From Lethocerus indicus (taxonomy: Eukaryota > Arthropoda > Insecta > Hemiptera > Belostomatidae): a stretch of DNA of 64,000 bases. Position numbers and translations under genes: made by a program. The stretch's first letter is position 1; the number at the start of each line of letters is the position of its first letter. The DNA lies in the NCBI GenBank assembly GCA_019843655.1, contig JACDQD010000102.1, positions 7,201,501-7,265,500 of the forward strand, given 5' to 3'. Shown one piece after another: positions 40,991 through 53,913 of the stretch. The notes beneath the pieces are model-generated. The model saw only the letters and a list, made by a program, of their open reading frames with translations, was not told the DNA's origin and ran no database searches.

Positions 40991-41284
40991 TTATTACGCG
41001 CCGGTTTCCGGCGGCCGACAGGCCATCACTGTACACATTCAGTACGTCACCGTTGCCGGCCATGGTCATCGCAGTTGACTCCCATTTGATTTCGACGACC
41101 TCCCGTTCCCTTGCTCTCTGTACCGAGACTATTCAATCACTTTAAAGATTCCCGCATTTATTTAATGGTTGTACTAGATACACCACGTCTTGAAATGATT
41201 TAAAGAAATTTTTAGAAAGGATGTTTGAATTCTGAATCTGATAGAGCATGCAGATTTAAATGTGAATTAAATTTACTATTTGAT
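40991..41284. other. Short non-coding stretch
   Basis: A GC-rich patch at 40,990-41,120 is followed by AT-rich DNA. Nothing was recognised. Confidence 0.3.
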
Positions 41285-41585
41285 AATACCTGTTTTGTGG
41301 TATACGAGAGGTTGGAATACCGTAGATTTCGCTTGTTTCTGTCTCCTCTCGCTGGTTTGGTCTTTTGCTAGACCGGTTTCGGCTGCCCGCCATCTTCAGT
41401 AGCGGTGTTAGTCACTTTGGTCCTTTGGATGTTTTTGGGTATTCTCACTGCACTGTCACTGTCACTTGTACTGTGGTGGTTGTCCGTTTGTCGTGTGTAT
41501 ATATACGTGTCTCGTTACTGTCACTTGTACTGTGGTGCTTGTCTGCCTAAGTCTTCGTCGGATTATCGGTCAAATATATATTTGA
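41285..41585 (-). mobile_element. Hammerhead-bearing repeat, copy 5 (single arm plus body)
   Basis: It starts with the family end CCTGTTTTGTGG. It then follows the family order: ACCGTAGATTTCG, TCTCCTCTCGCTGGTTTGGTC, ribozyme core, GTTAGTCACTTTGG, TCACTGCACTGTCACTG, GTGTGTATATATACGTG. It ends near AAGTCTTCGTCGGATTATCGG and an AT tract, shared with the opposite end of the 51.9 kb copy. These two copies define a full unit of about 300-340 bp. Overlapping hydrophobic frames of about 60-70 codons are composition artefacts. Confidence 0.8.
41366..41404 (-). ncRNA. Hammerhead ribozyme core (intact consensus)
   Basis: The minus strand reads GCTA, CTGAAGA, TGGC-GGGCA-GCC, GAA, ACCGGT, C17, TAGC. Helix I is 4 bp and all core bases are present. 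The stem II loop differs from the other copies (GGGCA), while the paired bases are unchanged. Confidence 0.62.
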
Positions 41586-44500
41586 TTACACAACTGGTCA
41601 CAACTATTAGTTAAGTACATTTCCTCACCACCCTCAGGGGGCGCTAGTTTATCGGTGAATATTTAGGGATATATTTTTAAATTATTTTCTTTCTTTTAAA
41701 AAAATTGTGCATAATAGTTTATCGCCCCTATGCGATGCACTACAATCTTAATCTGCTTGCATTAAACTCCCTAACATCAAACGTGTAGTTCTAATTTACG
41801 ATTACCTTATTCATAAATATCTCCAGGATATTTAGGTATTTGGTACAGGATATTATGAGAACAGGTATACTCTTATTATATAGTTAGAAGGCTTGAGTGA
41901 GAAGGGAGCAGGCTCAGTTTCCTCTCATTCTGCCGGAGTACCTCTCATTTTCTCCGCCGACTCCCCGAGTCCCCGTTAGCCCGCAGGATTCCGGTCACCG
42001 CTATCCCGATTATACTCGTCTCGAGGTTTCACACGGGAAACACCCGACTATATGTTATTATTCCGGTTCCGCCAGTCCAATTTCCTTTTTGTAATTCACG
42101 ATCAGTTTTTTCTTCCCCTATACTGAGATGTAAAGGCCATAGAACGGCAGCACTAACAACGAGGAGCCGCTAGACTCGAATGTGCATGTGATAAAATTTA
42201 CTGCAATTACTAAATTTTCTTGCCCAAAATCAGTTTCCATTACAGTGTAAATATGGCATTATTGAATTCGGTCTTTTCTCAGTTTGACAGATTATAATTG
42301 TAAAACGTATTGAAAAGCATTATGGGATATGGGGTATTGATAGTTGCCGATAAACTTGTTAAGAGCGATGAAATACGTTAGTGATATAATGTGGTACTTA
42401 CGCATATCGGTTCTCGACGATAGCACTGTCACTGTGTGTTCTTTAGGCTTCCTGTGTTATAAACGAATTTCTCAGGTCGTTTGTTTAAGCGAATCACTAT
42501 ATTGCTAACGTAATACAACCGACGATGGCGGAAAGCCGATATTGGTTTATCGATAAACGAGGGTCTATAGGAAATCACAGGAGTGATATATATATTTAAA
42601 TTTCATTTACTGCTACTTTCTTGTCTTACTTGGGAAATTAAAAAGCAACGTTCAACTTAAACTTTACAAAACGTCTCAGGAAAAGAAGGTACGAACCTAT
42701 GTTAGCGGTACGCCCCATTTTCATCGTGATATTCAATATTTTTTCAGCCTAGTGCCACGATGAATTGTGTGAAACTCTCAAATGCAATTGTACCGGTCCC
42801 GGTTACTGAAAGCGAAACCGTGCGGAACGGTGATTTCCTTGAGAATGAACGGAACGGCAGATTTCCATTGAATGGACGGAATTCTCTCGGCCGATATTGG
42901 ATCCACGTCTGCGGAGGCAAAATGTGAACGCGAATAATCAAACGTAATATCTCAGCACTTTACAGGATCTCGGTTGAACTTATAATATCAGCTGATTACC
43001 CCAGAAAAAAATCTTACCTCAGACAATAGAATAGGGAAAGAAATCGTACCGAAGCAACTGTTATATATCAGACATATAAAACATGTTACTTTACAGATAA
43101 TGAGAATATTATATATTATTAATATATAATGCCGTAAAGTTAGTCACAAAATTAGTTGAGTTAACTGATAAGAGTACGTTTTGAGTAAAACACATTAATT
43201 AGATAAGGGAATATTTCTTATATTTTAACTCAGATTGGCCGAGCCGAAAGAAAGAAATAGTCTGTATTAGTGGCACAAGAATGATGAGGGGCATATTTAC
43301 ATGGATTTTGTTATAAAAATTGTTACTATCCCTGTTTCGTGCGATATTATGCTAATTCCATTTAGCGGCGACACATAAATCAGGCCAAGGTAAGCATTAC
43401 CATCGGGTAGGGAACGCGAACGTTCCTCACCATTTTTATCTTTCTTGACATATCTTTTGTGTGCGTTTCGTGTCGTGCCCCTCCCGAGTTCACGGCTCTA
43501 TTTAAAACTGCTCGCTATAGTATTTTCTCGCTGTTTAAATTAATTAAATACAGTTATTAGGAAAACACTGAATAAATGTTAAATTTACGTTACAAGGGTA
43601 AGTTTTTAATTTGTTTCTAAATAATAGCCCTACAAATACCATCCGAATTCGTAGCTCCAGCCGAGGAGAAAATGAATAAATGAGAACAAAAAACAGAAAA
43701 GTGTATGATAACGAGTCATTTAAAATTAGTAAGTGAAAATAATTACAAATTAAGTAAGTAGAGACTTACAAGTAAATAAATAAATAAAATAACTAGAGAT
43801 TCTTGTTTCTGGCCTTGGTTCCCCACGGTCTAATTTAATTTTGCATATTTCAAACAGGTTATTTGGGATATTCCAATTAAATACCCCTCGACCGAGCCGA
43901 TATTTCTCTGATGCTTATAAAATAATAGACTCGCTGCATTTAGCGGGAAGGTAATATTCAGTAATAATTAGTCGAAAGCCATCTTCACTAAATGTATAAC
44001 TGATTTCAATCTCTATCTATGTGTTTTCGACCCGTGCCAGATGTTCTTACCGACAGAATAGTATTACTTTAACCCGAGGAGAGCTAATTAAATTATTAAT
44101 ATTCGAGTTATTCGAAGGTATAGCTCTTGTGCTAATCTAACTGGGGGCCTACACATAACCCAGTAAACACTCAATAATAGAATATCGCTTTCACGGTAAA
44201 TATTTTAGTTAAAATAGCAGTAACAAACAAACTGTTTGTACTCTGAAAATTATTAATGAAGGTTTAAATTCTTTATATTATTGGTTAAAATTATGGCTAT
44301 AAGTTGTGTTATATATACCTCAGTGAATATTGCATTTTTCTTGACACTAAACTTTACCTAGCAAACCGTGCTTATGCGTAATTTACCATATGCATATTGA
44401 TACGCACATGCATCCGAAATTCGTCGCAACCGAGGCAAAATTTTAAATTACTTTTTTGTAACCCACCGAGAATGACGCAGTTTAAAAACCTTGGTCTCGA

Positions 44501-45810
44501 CCCAGAATATTCCCGATACGAAAACCCGGACCCGGTTTGTAAAAAAAAAAAAAAATAAATTATAATGCGGGGCAGTTTCTTTGTGGGGGCGGTGGCGGAG
44601 AATTCAGATCGGGTGCGAGTGGGTAAAAAACACCGTTAGACCGGTAAAGCTGACAGACCTTGGTCATACGCAACTTCCTGCCTGCAACTATTTCATGGCA
44701 TCCGAGTTCATTTGGAATCGAACCCTTAATTTAATTTCGAATGAGGGTGATGAATGAATTATTTTGGCACGTTATACGGTTGCATTACCGCTAATAAAAA
44801 GAATATAAACTAATATAAATGGGAAATTTGTGACGGCATTGTTTCAGTATTCTAATTAGGTAAATTGCATTGAATGAACAGACATAAATTATTCGGAAAT
44901 AAAAGAATAACTGGTTGATCGATTGAGTAAAATATATTTTGATATTACGGGGACTATTATAGGGAACGGTATATATTTTGTCTTTATATAAATTATTCAC
45001 AAACTCATATTAATACGATTGCTTGACTACTTATGTGTAACCGTATACGTATTTCAATGCACTTTTCAATTAGTTTCCTGAGTTTATTCCTGACTTCATA
45101 CTAGTCTAAATTTTCAAATAAACCCTCTAGATGTTGAGGCCCCTTATTAAAACCGTCTAAAAGCAACATATCAGTTGGGGGGAGGTGTCGTTCGAGCCGC
45201 GAAAACTAATTTAAATACATTATTCAACGCGTTATAATGAATAATGTATAATGTTCGTTACTGGGGTGTAATTAAATTAAGAGTTTAAAATCAGATTGCT
45301 AGTCAGTATTTTGATATATAGGTGCCAAATTTGGATTAAAATAGAGAGTTCTTTTTCGAATTTTCGAACAGAGCAATTATAGGTTTTAGATATAATAATA
45401 ATAGTGCAGTGTATATTTAGCGGGAAATAACGCTTCCAACTTATCTGGCCGACAGAGCGGGGCGTGTGAGATTGTTCCGGCGCCATATCTGAACCGCCAC
45501 CCGTTCGTCCCACTCGCATCATTTCCTCTTCCCTTATTTAATTGCCTCTGTATTATGGGTTGTAATTAACGCCTTTCGTAATACAACACTCGTCGAACTA
45601 GTCGCCAAAGATATTCCATGTTTTACTAACGCATTTTCCCCGATTATCCAATCACTAGCACTAGTGCAGTACAAATTTTAAGTAATAACCCCCCAGCCCT
45701 AAACATTGTATAATATAAGATTACGTACCTATTTCAAGAAGTGAACATTGTTGTAAATCGTCAACTGTCAAAAATGTTAACAGTTGGTTTTTACGATAAC
45801 CGATGTCCAT
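41586..45810. other. Non-coding stretch, no gene recognised
   Basis: The sequence is AT-rich throughout, with an A tract of about 15 bases near 44,541. A strong ATTTTTTCAG acceptor at 42,747 leads into 59 open codons up to 42,924, without a recognised family. A near-palindromic AT segment lies at 43,108-43,130. TATTTAAA with a short ATG exon before GTAAGT lies at about 43,500-43,604, but nothing downstream supports a gene. Confidence 0.4.
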
Positions 45811-45965
45811 AAAACGAGGCACTCAACCCGGTCAGTGTATTTATCGTTCCGAGATAAGGTTGACGACTGTGACGCCAGAATTCTGTTTGTCGAACATTTT
45901 TCGGTCAACGCCGTCGCGTATTTTTTCGTTTCGTCCTGGCCCTAGTGCATTATTTTCTCTATTGC
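45811..45965 (+). repeat. Diverged duplicated segment, copy A
   Basis: ATAAGGTTGACGACTGTGAC (with GCC following) at 45,854-45,876 matches 47,278-47,300 at 21 of 23 positions. Weaker matches continue on both sides: an AAACGAG block upstream, and CGCCGT and GCATT/TATTTT blocks downstream. Confidence 0.5.
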
Positions 45966-47242
45966 GTATTGTGCGTCCGCTTGAAATTCCGATCTAATGA
46001 TCTGGCATTTTATCACCTGTACCGCACGCCTTTATGCCGGTGTTGTGTGTCAGATTTGCCCTCCGTCAATGTGAACACGTGTAGTTGTGACTAGAGAAGC
46101 CGAGGATAAATAATAAAAAAAGCTTTCGGGGGCTTTCGAAGAATGAAACTGTTAACTCGAAAAACGTAAAACGTGAATCGGAACGTTCGCGTTCGCTGAT
46201 GCGAACAAAAATATACATTACCAGGAATGACTTACGGCAATTTTACTTCGGATTAACGTGACGATTATTGTATACGAAGTGCGGCACTTGTTATTCAATA
46301 AATGTCTTATTGTTACATCACAGTAATGACGATTTCTCAATCGCTCGTAAAGATAAATCTAGTGAAGTCATCTTGACCTTTTGCCCTGGATTCTTCCTTG
46401 GGCCGAAACCGTTATACGGAAAAAGAAGTTGTAATCTAAGTACTGGGGTTCGCTTTAAAGTGTTGCGATTTAGCCAATTTTAAGGCTAAAAGAAAGTTAG
46501 CTATTTCAAGTGAAACAGGTCTGGGAGCCGAAGGGTCGATCCTTACTGCCGAAGCCCGTCTGACGGACTGGGAAAGAGAATGGGAAAGTAGTTGGGCGGC
46601 GTTGGAAGATGCGCGGCCGGCAGAGTGCGCATTGGAGCAAGAAGCGGGCCCACTCTGGTCGGGCTCGGCCAGTACCAGTCACAAGCCCCGGCCCGACCGC
46701 GTCTAGTGCCGTTCCCTCTACCACCCGCCGCCTGCCCAACTTTCCCACTGAGTATTCGTTGCTAGTGCGTTGAATAGGATGTGATGTGCCGATAGGGGTG
46801 TTCTCAGAGTGGGCCCAACTCGAAACAACAGACTACCGTTGTGTCGTTTTCAACACGAAGAATTCGCGCGAGCCACCGCGTACACCGAGGAGCGTTCGCT
46901 TATGTGGAGTGCCCCGACGAGAATATTGGAGGTAACCGGCAGATATTTGTCCCGTCGGGATTATTAGCCCGACAACGATGGGACGCGGTGTTTACAATAA
47001 TGTACGCACCGAGTGATTTCGATTCCTCGTCTCTAATATATTCGACCGAATTCTGGACTACGAATCGTATACACGCTTTGACCTCGGCCTCCGCTGCCAA
47101 GATTCGTGTACCTGGCCTGCTTCGGTCGGGGAATTCGCGTACCGACCTTGGAGATTTGCAATTCCCGAGACTTTTATAAAATTCGCTCGAAGGATAGAAT
47201 TTTGTTGTTATCTTACAGTCATCTTACAATACCAGGAGCCCT
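45966..47242. other. Non-coding stretch with a GC-rich patch
   Basis: A GC-rich patch spans about 46,520-46,930. Open frames of 66-112 codons overlap on both strands there, and none is recognised. Confidence 0.35.
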
Positions 47243-47385
47243 GAAACGAGTTAATCATTGGTGCACTCTTTCGAGTTATAAGGTTGATGACTCTGACGCC
47301 ACTTTTTGTAGAACCTCTTGGCGACTGCCACAGTGACCATTCGGGTTTTCACGCCGTGTATTCTTGCGCATTGGTATTTTTGTGG
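47243..47385 (+). repeat. Diverged duplicated segment, copy B
   Basis: This is the partner of the segment at 45,811, in the same orientation about 1.43 kb away. The best core is ATAAGGTTGATGACTCTGAC at 47,278. Overall identity falls off quickly on both sides. Confidence 0.5.
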
Positions 47386-50300
47386 AATACTGTGGTATAA
47401 TTATCGCGGTATTATTTTTAGCGAGCCTGTTGTATAGGTGTACGACCTTCTGTTATGTGGCTATTGTTCGGATTTTTACTGCATCAGCCGTTTTACTTCT
47501 GGGCAAACCGCTGTTTGATCTGATATCGTCACACTTTGGTAAATCCGATGAGTTAAACATCCTAACGTATTGCCTTGGTAGGCTTCAACCGGGAAAATTT
47601 AGAACGCGAGTGGGGTTTTCCTGACCCCTCCAGTGAAAGCGCTCACTCATTCTGCTACTGCTGAGAATGGTAACTTACCACGTTTATGGTAAGTAGATTA
47701 TTGTGCGGCGAATATCATAAAGGATGTCATTTGCTACAAATTGAGTCACAGCAATGAAAATTTACGTTTAACAATATCAATTAATTTACCGTCTCGCATT
47801 CTGCCCGTAGCCCAATCTCACGCAAACTTTACTACGTCCGGGTCAGGAAGAAGACGTGTCTAGATATGCAACTGTGGAATTTTATTAACTTAAGTACGGT
47901 GTTTTCTGTGTCCAAATGTGCTTAACACCCCAAAAACTCACAAGGAGTCACAAAGGACTACACTACATGTTTTCGTGGATAGGAACCTCGGAAGCGTACA
48001 CTTGTTCTTGATTTGAAACGGCTTTGATTTCATGACAGTGCGGCACATTCAGCTGGAAGGCTTATTATTCTTAGGCTTATTGAAACTGATCATATTTCTG
48101 AATAAAGGAACTTTCGAATATAAATCTATTTTCAAGTCGTTAACATTTTCACCTTGCTTTTCCGATGCGTAATTACATAATAATTAGTGATGTTTGTTAG
48201 TAGTCATGCTATATATGTCTTCTACTCGTTTGTCTAATAATTCGTTGGCTTATGAAAATTTGGCGTCACCAACAGTTCCGATGACCGATTCAGCAGGACG
48301 GTTAACAAATTTGACTTTCTCTTGGCGACTTGAAAGGGTAAAATATAGGAGAAGTATTCGGGAGGGAAGTTCAGCAAGTATTCAGTGAACTTTCGCTTTC
48401 ATAACTGTAAAGAGTCGAAGTCTTGTAGTCCATTTAAAAGTTTCTAGTTTACTTAAAACTCTCTTTGTTCTCGGCGAGTAAGCAATATGATATCTCGCGT
48501 ATATATATTTCAAAAAGAATATACCGCTTCACCTTGGTGTTTATGGTGGTGTTGAAATTTTTCCTTTTCTATCGCTTGGAATTCTTTTGTACTCGTGAAG
48601 GATGAAGAGGCAGTGATTTTCTGATTGTCTTTCAGTTAAAGTCTTTTCAATAAAGTGTTTCAATGCTTATATATCGAACCGCCAAGTAGGGTATTACTAT
48701 CTCATAAATTAAGCAGTTGAGCTTTGAATTTTCTCCAAAATGATCACTATAATTTCTGTACCCTAAAAATTTTATTCCACCGTTCGCGGTATAAAGCGAA
48801 CGTGGTTTTTTTTTTAAATGAAACTCAAACATTCCGTTAGTTTACCATTCGAAAAAGTGCCACAACAACCATTGGTCGACATTTTGGTTATCGTGTGCAA
48901 CATTTTTCTAAAACCTCTGACAGTCTGCGTGTACGTCATAATTCGTACTCTTTTTACGTAGCATTATTTAAGAAAGCGGTATTTAATACAACTATTTATA
49001 CTAACCAATTCTGAAATAAAACAATCGTGAAATTCTGCTGATTGTAATCATCCGGGCCTGTTTTTCTTATTATGCTTGTAGTTATGACTGGTTGATTTTT
49101 GTTATCTACGCTATTGTCCTTATCGGGTGTCCAATTCTGTGACATCAGGTCCGGTGGTATGCGTTTGCCGCAAGAGTAATACAATATTTGTTTCTGAACT
49201 TAACCCCTTTCATCGGTCCGAATCAGGTTACAGGCCGGGAGGTCCAGTCGCCGAGGTCTGAAGGCCGAGGCGGCTTTGTCAAGCACCCTTGACCTCATTT
49301 CACTAGCGTCTTGCCGAAATTCAACAAAATAAGACGACTTTTTATCCGGCGGCAGTTTCAGTTCGGTCCGTGCGTGACCGAAGCTCAAGGCGGTTATAGA
49401 GCTCTATCCTAATCTTATTCGATTTTTAGCTGCGTATGTGGAGTGGTTGATAAGGGCGTTTAATTTTACAACGTTCAATTAGTTCGGCACAAATCTACTC
49501 AGATTTGTTACAATTGATATGCTCCGTCACTGCTACGCAATATCTGAAAATATTTCCATTAAAGAGACACCACAGCCAATCGATCCTGTCAACTGTACGT
49601 TCAACCTTTATCTAACTGAGTAATTATATCAAGATTGGTAAATACTTTTATATGTCGCAATGCGCGCCTAAGTCGTTGTATTAGACAAGCATCGTATAAG
49701 TTTTGGCAATTATACTATGAATGATTGCCCGAAAATATAAACCGAGTACTAGTTCGTTCAATATACGAGGTATTTAGAGTTAACAAACATAAATTTAATA
49801 TTTTTGTATCTGATTTACATCTCTTAAAATAATGTTATTTAATAACCGATCTATACTTTTTTTATATTATACGTATATCTGAGATATGTCAACAAATAAT
49901 AGTTTTAAAGAGATAAATGTCAGTACAATATTTTTAGCCTTAATAATTGTGCATTCCTTTTCTGACCCCTCACGAAAGAACCTAGTCTAGCTATTGTGTA
50001 AATGGGTCGTTCTGGAAGTGTTTCTAAAAAGAGGGTCAGTTGGAAATAGGGCTTTTAATTCGTGTTGTGCAGTCGGGTCCGGTTTAGAGGTATTGGGTTG
50101 GGTGAAGAGGCGGCGTTTATCTCTCCGGCATTACATCACCCGGCAGCCGACTTTCTCCCCGGCTCATTCACGTGACAAGTATTATTTTCCAATAGGCGCG
50201 GTGGGTCCCCGGGGCCAACGTTATCCGATGGGGAGAGGCCGGACCCCCCAAGTTCGACTACCTGGGCTAGGGCCGTACGGAACGCGCCCGCTTTCTCCCG

Positions 50301-51859
50301 AATAACGGTTTTTGTCTTCTACAAAAGCCCATTACGCCGGCCGGCTTGTAAACTTTAATGGGCCCGCCGGCTTGACACCGGACCCGGCAATTGGATTTCT
50401 CGAAATAATTTACCTCCCTGCCGTCGAAAAACAAAACATGCGTCCGATGAAAACCTATTTTGTTTGTTGGCAACACTTTTTGTGCTTTAAACTTTTTTTT
50501 TGTCGGAACTTACATTTTTGTCGGGGAAGTACACGCTATTTTAATATATACCTTACGAACTAACCCATTGAAAATAGAACATGAACCCGTCCATTCTGAG
50601 CATCAACCCGTGAAGGCCATTGTCTGGAATATTCCGCCTGTTTCAGCCGCGATGTTTAAGTCTATACAATAACCTAAAACCACAAACCGTGTTGGAAATA
50701 ATTAATTAATTCCGACTACAGGTTACTTTTCGGAATCTGTAACATTTATCTTGCATTTTTAACTACAAGCCCTGAACAGAATAAAATCGGCTAGTATAGT
50801 ATTTTCGGTGAATTGGTCGTTAATAGAAGAAGAATACCGTAAGGTCCTTCTGTACATTCGGTCAGTTTAATCCTGTAAATACGGGCGGACGTTGCTTATT
50901 TGTTTGTCCCATTTTCAGAAGGGACAACATAAATATTGTTTATTTATGCTCTAGACCCGATAAGTAAACCGTATCGCTAAACATTTATTGCTCCCGATCG
51001 GGAGAGGGTCCCCAAGCCTACTTTTCTACGGGCTAAGCAAACTGCTTGAAACCTGGCAAAAATCTGCGTGCGTCGGTTCATCCGGGATAGGAACCGTAAA
51101 TGATATTCCAATATCTTTTCAGAGATTTCAACTCTCTCTTTATGAGTTGTAAAACTGCGTTCAAACTGGATACGAGCCGTGAAACCGGCCGTGGGTAGAA
51201 GTGTGACGCAATCACATATCTTGCCAGGATGCGGTTTAAGGTCAGCGTCAAAATGTCTCGCGCTTTTCTCCATTGAATTCTGAGAATTAAATTGGTCGGC
51301 CCTATTGGTCCAATAAAACAAATGGACCTTACTCCTTAACTGAGACTTCTTACATGAGCTAAACATGTCCTTTGGCAATAAATAAGTTCTGTAATGTTAA
51401 GGAAAAAATTTTGTAAATGATGAATTCTTGATACTTTCAATAGTTTCAATAGTTTTTAATGGAGTTGAGCAACAATTTATCTTTTTGCTTCAACAGTGTG
51501 CGTTCTAAATCTGCATTTTGGAGTTGTTTTGCCAATTTCAGATTTAATTTGTTGAAGGAAATGACACTGGAATTAAAAATTTAAATTATCGTGACAAAAG
51601 GCCGGAATAATTCTTTCAATTTTTTCCATTCCACTCTCCGACCCCAGTACGTTATCTGGGACTAGGCCCTACCACAGGCTAGCCCACCCACTTCCTCTAC
51701 GATTAGAGTGATGTCGTTTTGATAAAGATTCGTATTGTGTTTTATTTTATCGACGATTTAACGCAGGACAAATTTAGGCACCATACAGGTTTGTCTTACA
51801 AAGGCGTTAATTTTAAATTTAATACACTTTGACAATAGCAGGCAGTTAATAAATTCCTA
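47386..51859. other. Non-coding stretch, no gene recognised
   Basis: The sequence is AT-rich with a GC-rich patch at 50,060-50,400. Frames up to 133 codons (51,378-50,977, minus) show no domain or splice support. Confidence 0.4.
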
Positions 51860-52196
51860 AAATATATATATTTCCCCGATAATCCTACAAAGACTTAAGC
51901 CGATTAACAAAATCCCTCCCAACCCAAATAAGACAAACAACATCCCCCAAAAACCCAATAACAAGACACATATACATACACACGACAAACAGACAACCAC
52001 CACGGCACAAGTGACAGTGACTGTGCAGTGAGGATGTCCAAAAAACATCCAAAGTGCCAATAGTGACTAACACCGCTACTGAAGGTGGCGAGCAGCCGAA
52101 TCCGGTCTAGCAAAAGACCAAACCAGGAGACAGAAACACGCAGAATCTACGGTATTTATTCCAACGCCTCGCAGACCACAAAACAGGTATTCTAAA
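51860..52196 (+). mobile_element. Hammerhead-bearing repeat, copy 6 (longest unit)
   Basis: It runs from the AT tract and CCCCGATAATCC end, through GACTTAAGCC, CACACGACAAAC and the ACAAGTGACAGTGAC blocks, to the degraded ribozyme. It ends in AGACCAAACC, GGAGACAGAAAC, TCTACGGTATT and ACCACAAAACAGGTATTCTAAA. The interior matches copy 3 very closely and the AT end matches copy 5. The right arm has lost eight bases of the GCGAGAGGAGA block. Confidence 0.8.
52074..52111 (+). ncRNA. Hammerhead core, degenerate
   Basis: The order is CGCTA, CTGAAGG, TGGCGAGCAGCC, GAA, TCCGGT, C17, TAGC. The last A of CUGANGA is G and the first stem III base is T. Helix I and stem II are kept, but this copy should be inactive. 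Confidence 0.55.
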
Positions 52197-52498
52197 CCTG
52201 TTTCCTTCTTGTTGCCCGTTCGTAATCTGTATCCTGTTCGCATTATGGTATTCGAGCTCAAATGCCACCTTTTATCGCAAATCTATGAATCATTTTAGTT
52301 ATCATTTTTCCCGCTTAACACTAGTGTCAGCTAGAGAACAATTCACGTAATCGGCTATTTTCTGTTGAGACCTTTGAATTCTTAGCAGTGACTACTTTTC
52401 TCTTGTTAGATATCCTAATCTCTGATTAATCAAGTCGTTCTCGTGGTTTCTGTTTTCCTACTTGATTCACAGTATATAAATAAAACAGATTAAACCTC
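52197..52498. other. Short non-coding stretch
   Basis: AT-rich DNA after the repeat copy. Nothing was recognised. Confidence 0.3.
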
Positions 52499-52537
52499 TT
52501 GCTCTAAGATTTCGAAATCTATATGAGATTATGTATA
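52499..52537 (+). repeat. 39-bp direct repeat, left copy
   Basis: It starts TTGCTCTAAGATTTC and ends GAGATTATGTATA. It matches 53,875-53,913 at 37 of 39 positions, in the same orientation 1.38 kb away. Confidence 0.7.
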
Positions 52538-53874
52538 CGACTTTATTTGCGTTGCACTTCAACATTGATGTTGTACTATGCACATTTAAGAGTGTGTAGG
52601 CCACCTTCAACCAGATTTTGTAATGAGTTTCTGTATTTATTTACGGCGCAATTTATTGCCGTTACGAAGGGTCATCTAGAAGATCATTGAACCTTTTCGA
52701 AAAAAATTCGGACGAAGGCTTTTAAACATTAAATTATTTTTCGGCCTAAACAGGTAAATGTGCCCACAGCTCTATTATTATTTTCGGAAAGGTTGAAAGT
52801 CGTGTATCGTCCTAAAACCAAAAAAATCCATTAACCCGAGTAATCCATGACCATTCGGTATCGACCTGTTTCAAAAGTTAAAGTCTGTATTGGGCGGGCG
52901 CATGTTGCTGGCCGTTGTAATACCTTGGTTAATACAATTGGGGCCGATGACCGATGCTCGGGGCTCGGTTGCTTCTGTAGCTGCCGCGGACGCACTAATA
53001 CCCTCCACCAGATACCGGTTTGGCGGTCGGCTAAAGCCTGCCGTTCGAACTTTGTTAAATTCGAAACACGTTCTAATTTAACCTGGGGCTTAATAACTAA
53101 TCTCGGCCGCCGCCCAGAAGCCTCGCCCTCTGTTCGCCCCGGACACGTCTGCCCGGGGATTCGAATCGGGATTAAAGCTTTGGTTGCGTATGCACTCGGC
53201 TTTACGTGGCATTTTTTTTGTATTCCTATTCCATTCAATTCTTTTTGCCTTTTGAAGTATTTCATTTATGGTCGAAACGGAGAATTAATTGGAAGGATAT
53301 TAAATACGTATCTTCCTGGATACATCACGTGTACGCTAGGATTTGTGGAAGGAGATTTTTTTCTAATCCGGGGACTCTTTCGGATAAAGCAATTGGATAA
53401 GAATATTGGTTAAAGCTGGCAGGAACCATACTCGGCTGTTAATTGGACTGTACTAAGATTATCTAGTCGGACAATAGGCGTCATCCAGGTCCATTCATCC
53501 AGAACAGATAAACAGTAGGTAGTCCCACCTCATCGGGACCTAAGTAAATGAAATCACCTAGACTAAAACCGCTGGATAATAGTTTTTCCATCTGACTTGC
53601 ATATAACCTGCCATCCTGATTGCAGATAACTAAGGAGGGTCGGTCTTTCTATGTAGATATATCAGATTTTCGTGCTGCATTTCCATACCTCAGTAACTCC
53701 TCTTCCACTACCATGTTCTGATCTCTTCCGAGACATCGCTTTTAGCTTCTGTCGCCTTCCTGAAAACGCGAGACTCTAATTAGGTAGAATTCTGCTGAGG
53801 CCTTTCATCCAGTAAGAATCGTGATTCGAGAAACCCGGTAATAACTTGCCTGCTATAATACCTCTTCCTACCTT
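52538..53874. other. Segment between the 39-bp direct repeats
   Basis: A GC-rich part (52,900-53,200) has long open frames on both strands (188 and 144 codons) with no recognisable domain. The rest (53,440-53,870) has no open frame of note. A terminal-repeat element is possible, but no transposase, integrase or primer-binding site was found. Confidence 0.3.
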
Positions 53875-53913
53875 TTGCTCTAAGATTTCAAAATATATAT
53901 GAGATTATGTATA
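53875..53913 (+). repeat. 39-bp direct repeat, right copy
   Basis: Partner of 52,499-52,537 with two substitutions. A GCACATTTA string follows both copies at slightly different distances (43 and about 55 bases), so the duplicated unit may have been near 90 bp. Confidence 0.7.

Noticed and set aside
40565..41089. 174-codon open frame on the plus strand
   Set aside because: It runs through a CT-rich tract, so Ser/Leu/Pro codons without stops are expected. The opposite strand is also open.
41365..41614. Hydrophobic frames also seen in inverse at 51,857-52,113
   Set aside because: They repeat because they lie in copies of the hammerhead repeat. Reading frames are not preserved between copies.
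42519..42550. CGACGATGGCGGAAAGCCGATATTGG resembling a decayed hammerhead
   Set aside because: The CUGANGA box starts CCGACGA and the GAAA box is GATA, so it is indistinguishable from chance.
42748..42927. 59 open codons after a strong ATTTTTTCAG acceptor
   Set aside because: A minus-strand frame of 65 codons overlaps it and the sequence resembles no family. It is kept only as a note.
43500..43604. TATTTAAA followed by a short ATG exon and GTAAGT
   Set aside because: The exon codes seven residues only and no following exon could be identified.
52831..53413. 188- and 144-codon frames on opposite strands
   Set aside because: They overlap each other, show no domain or splice support, and lie in a CpG-rich patch where stops are rare.
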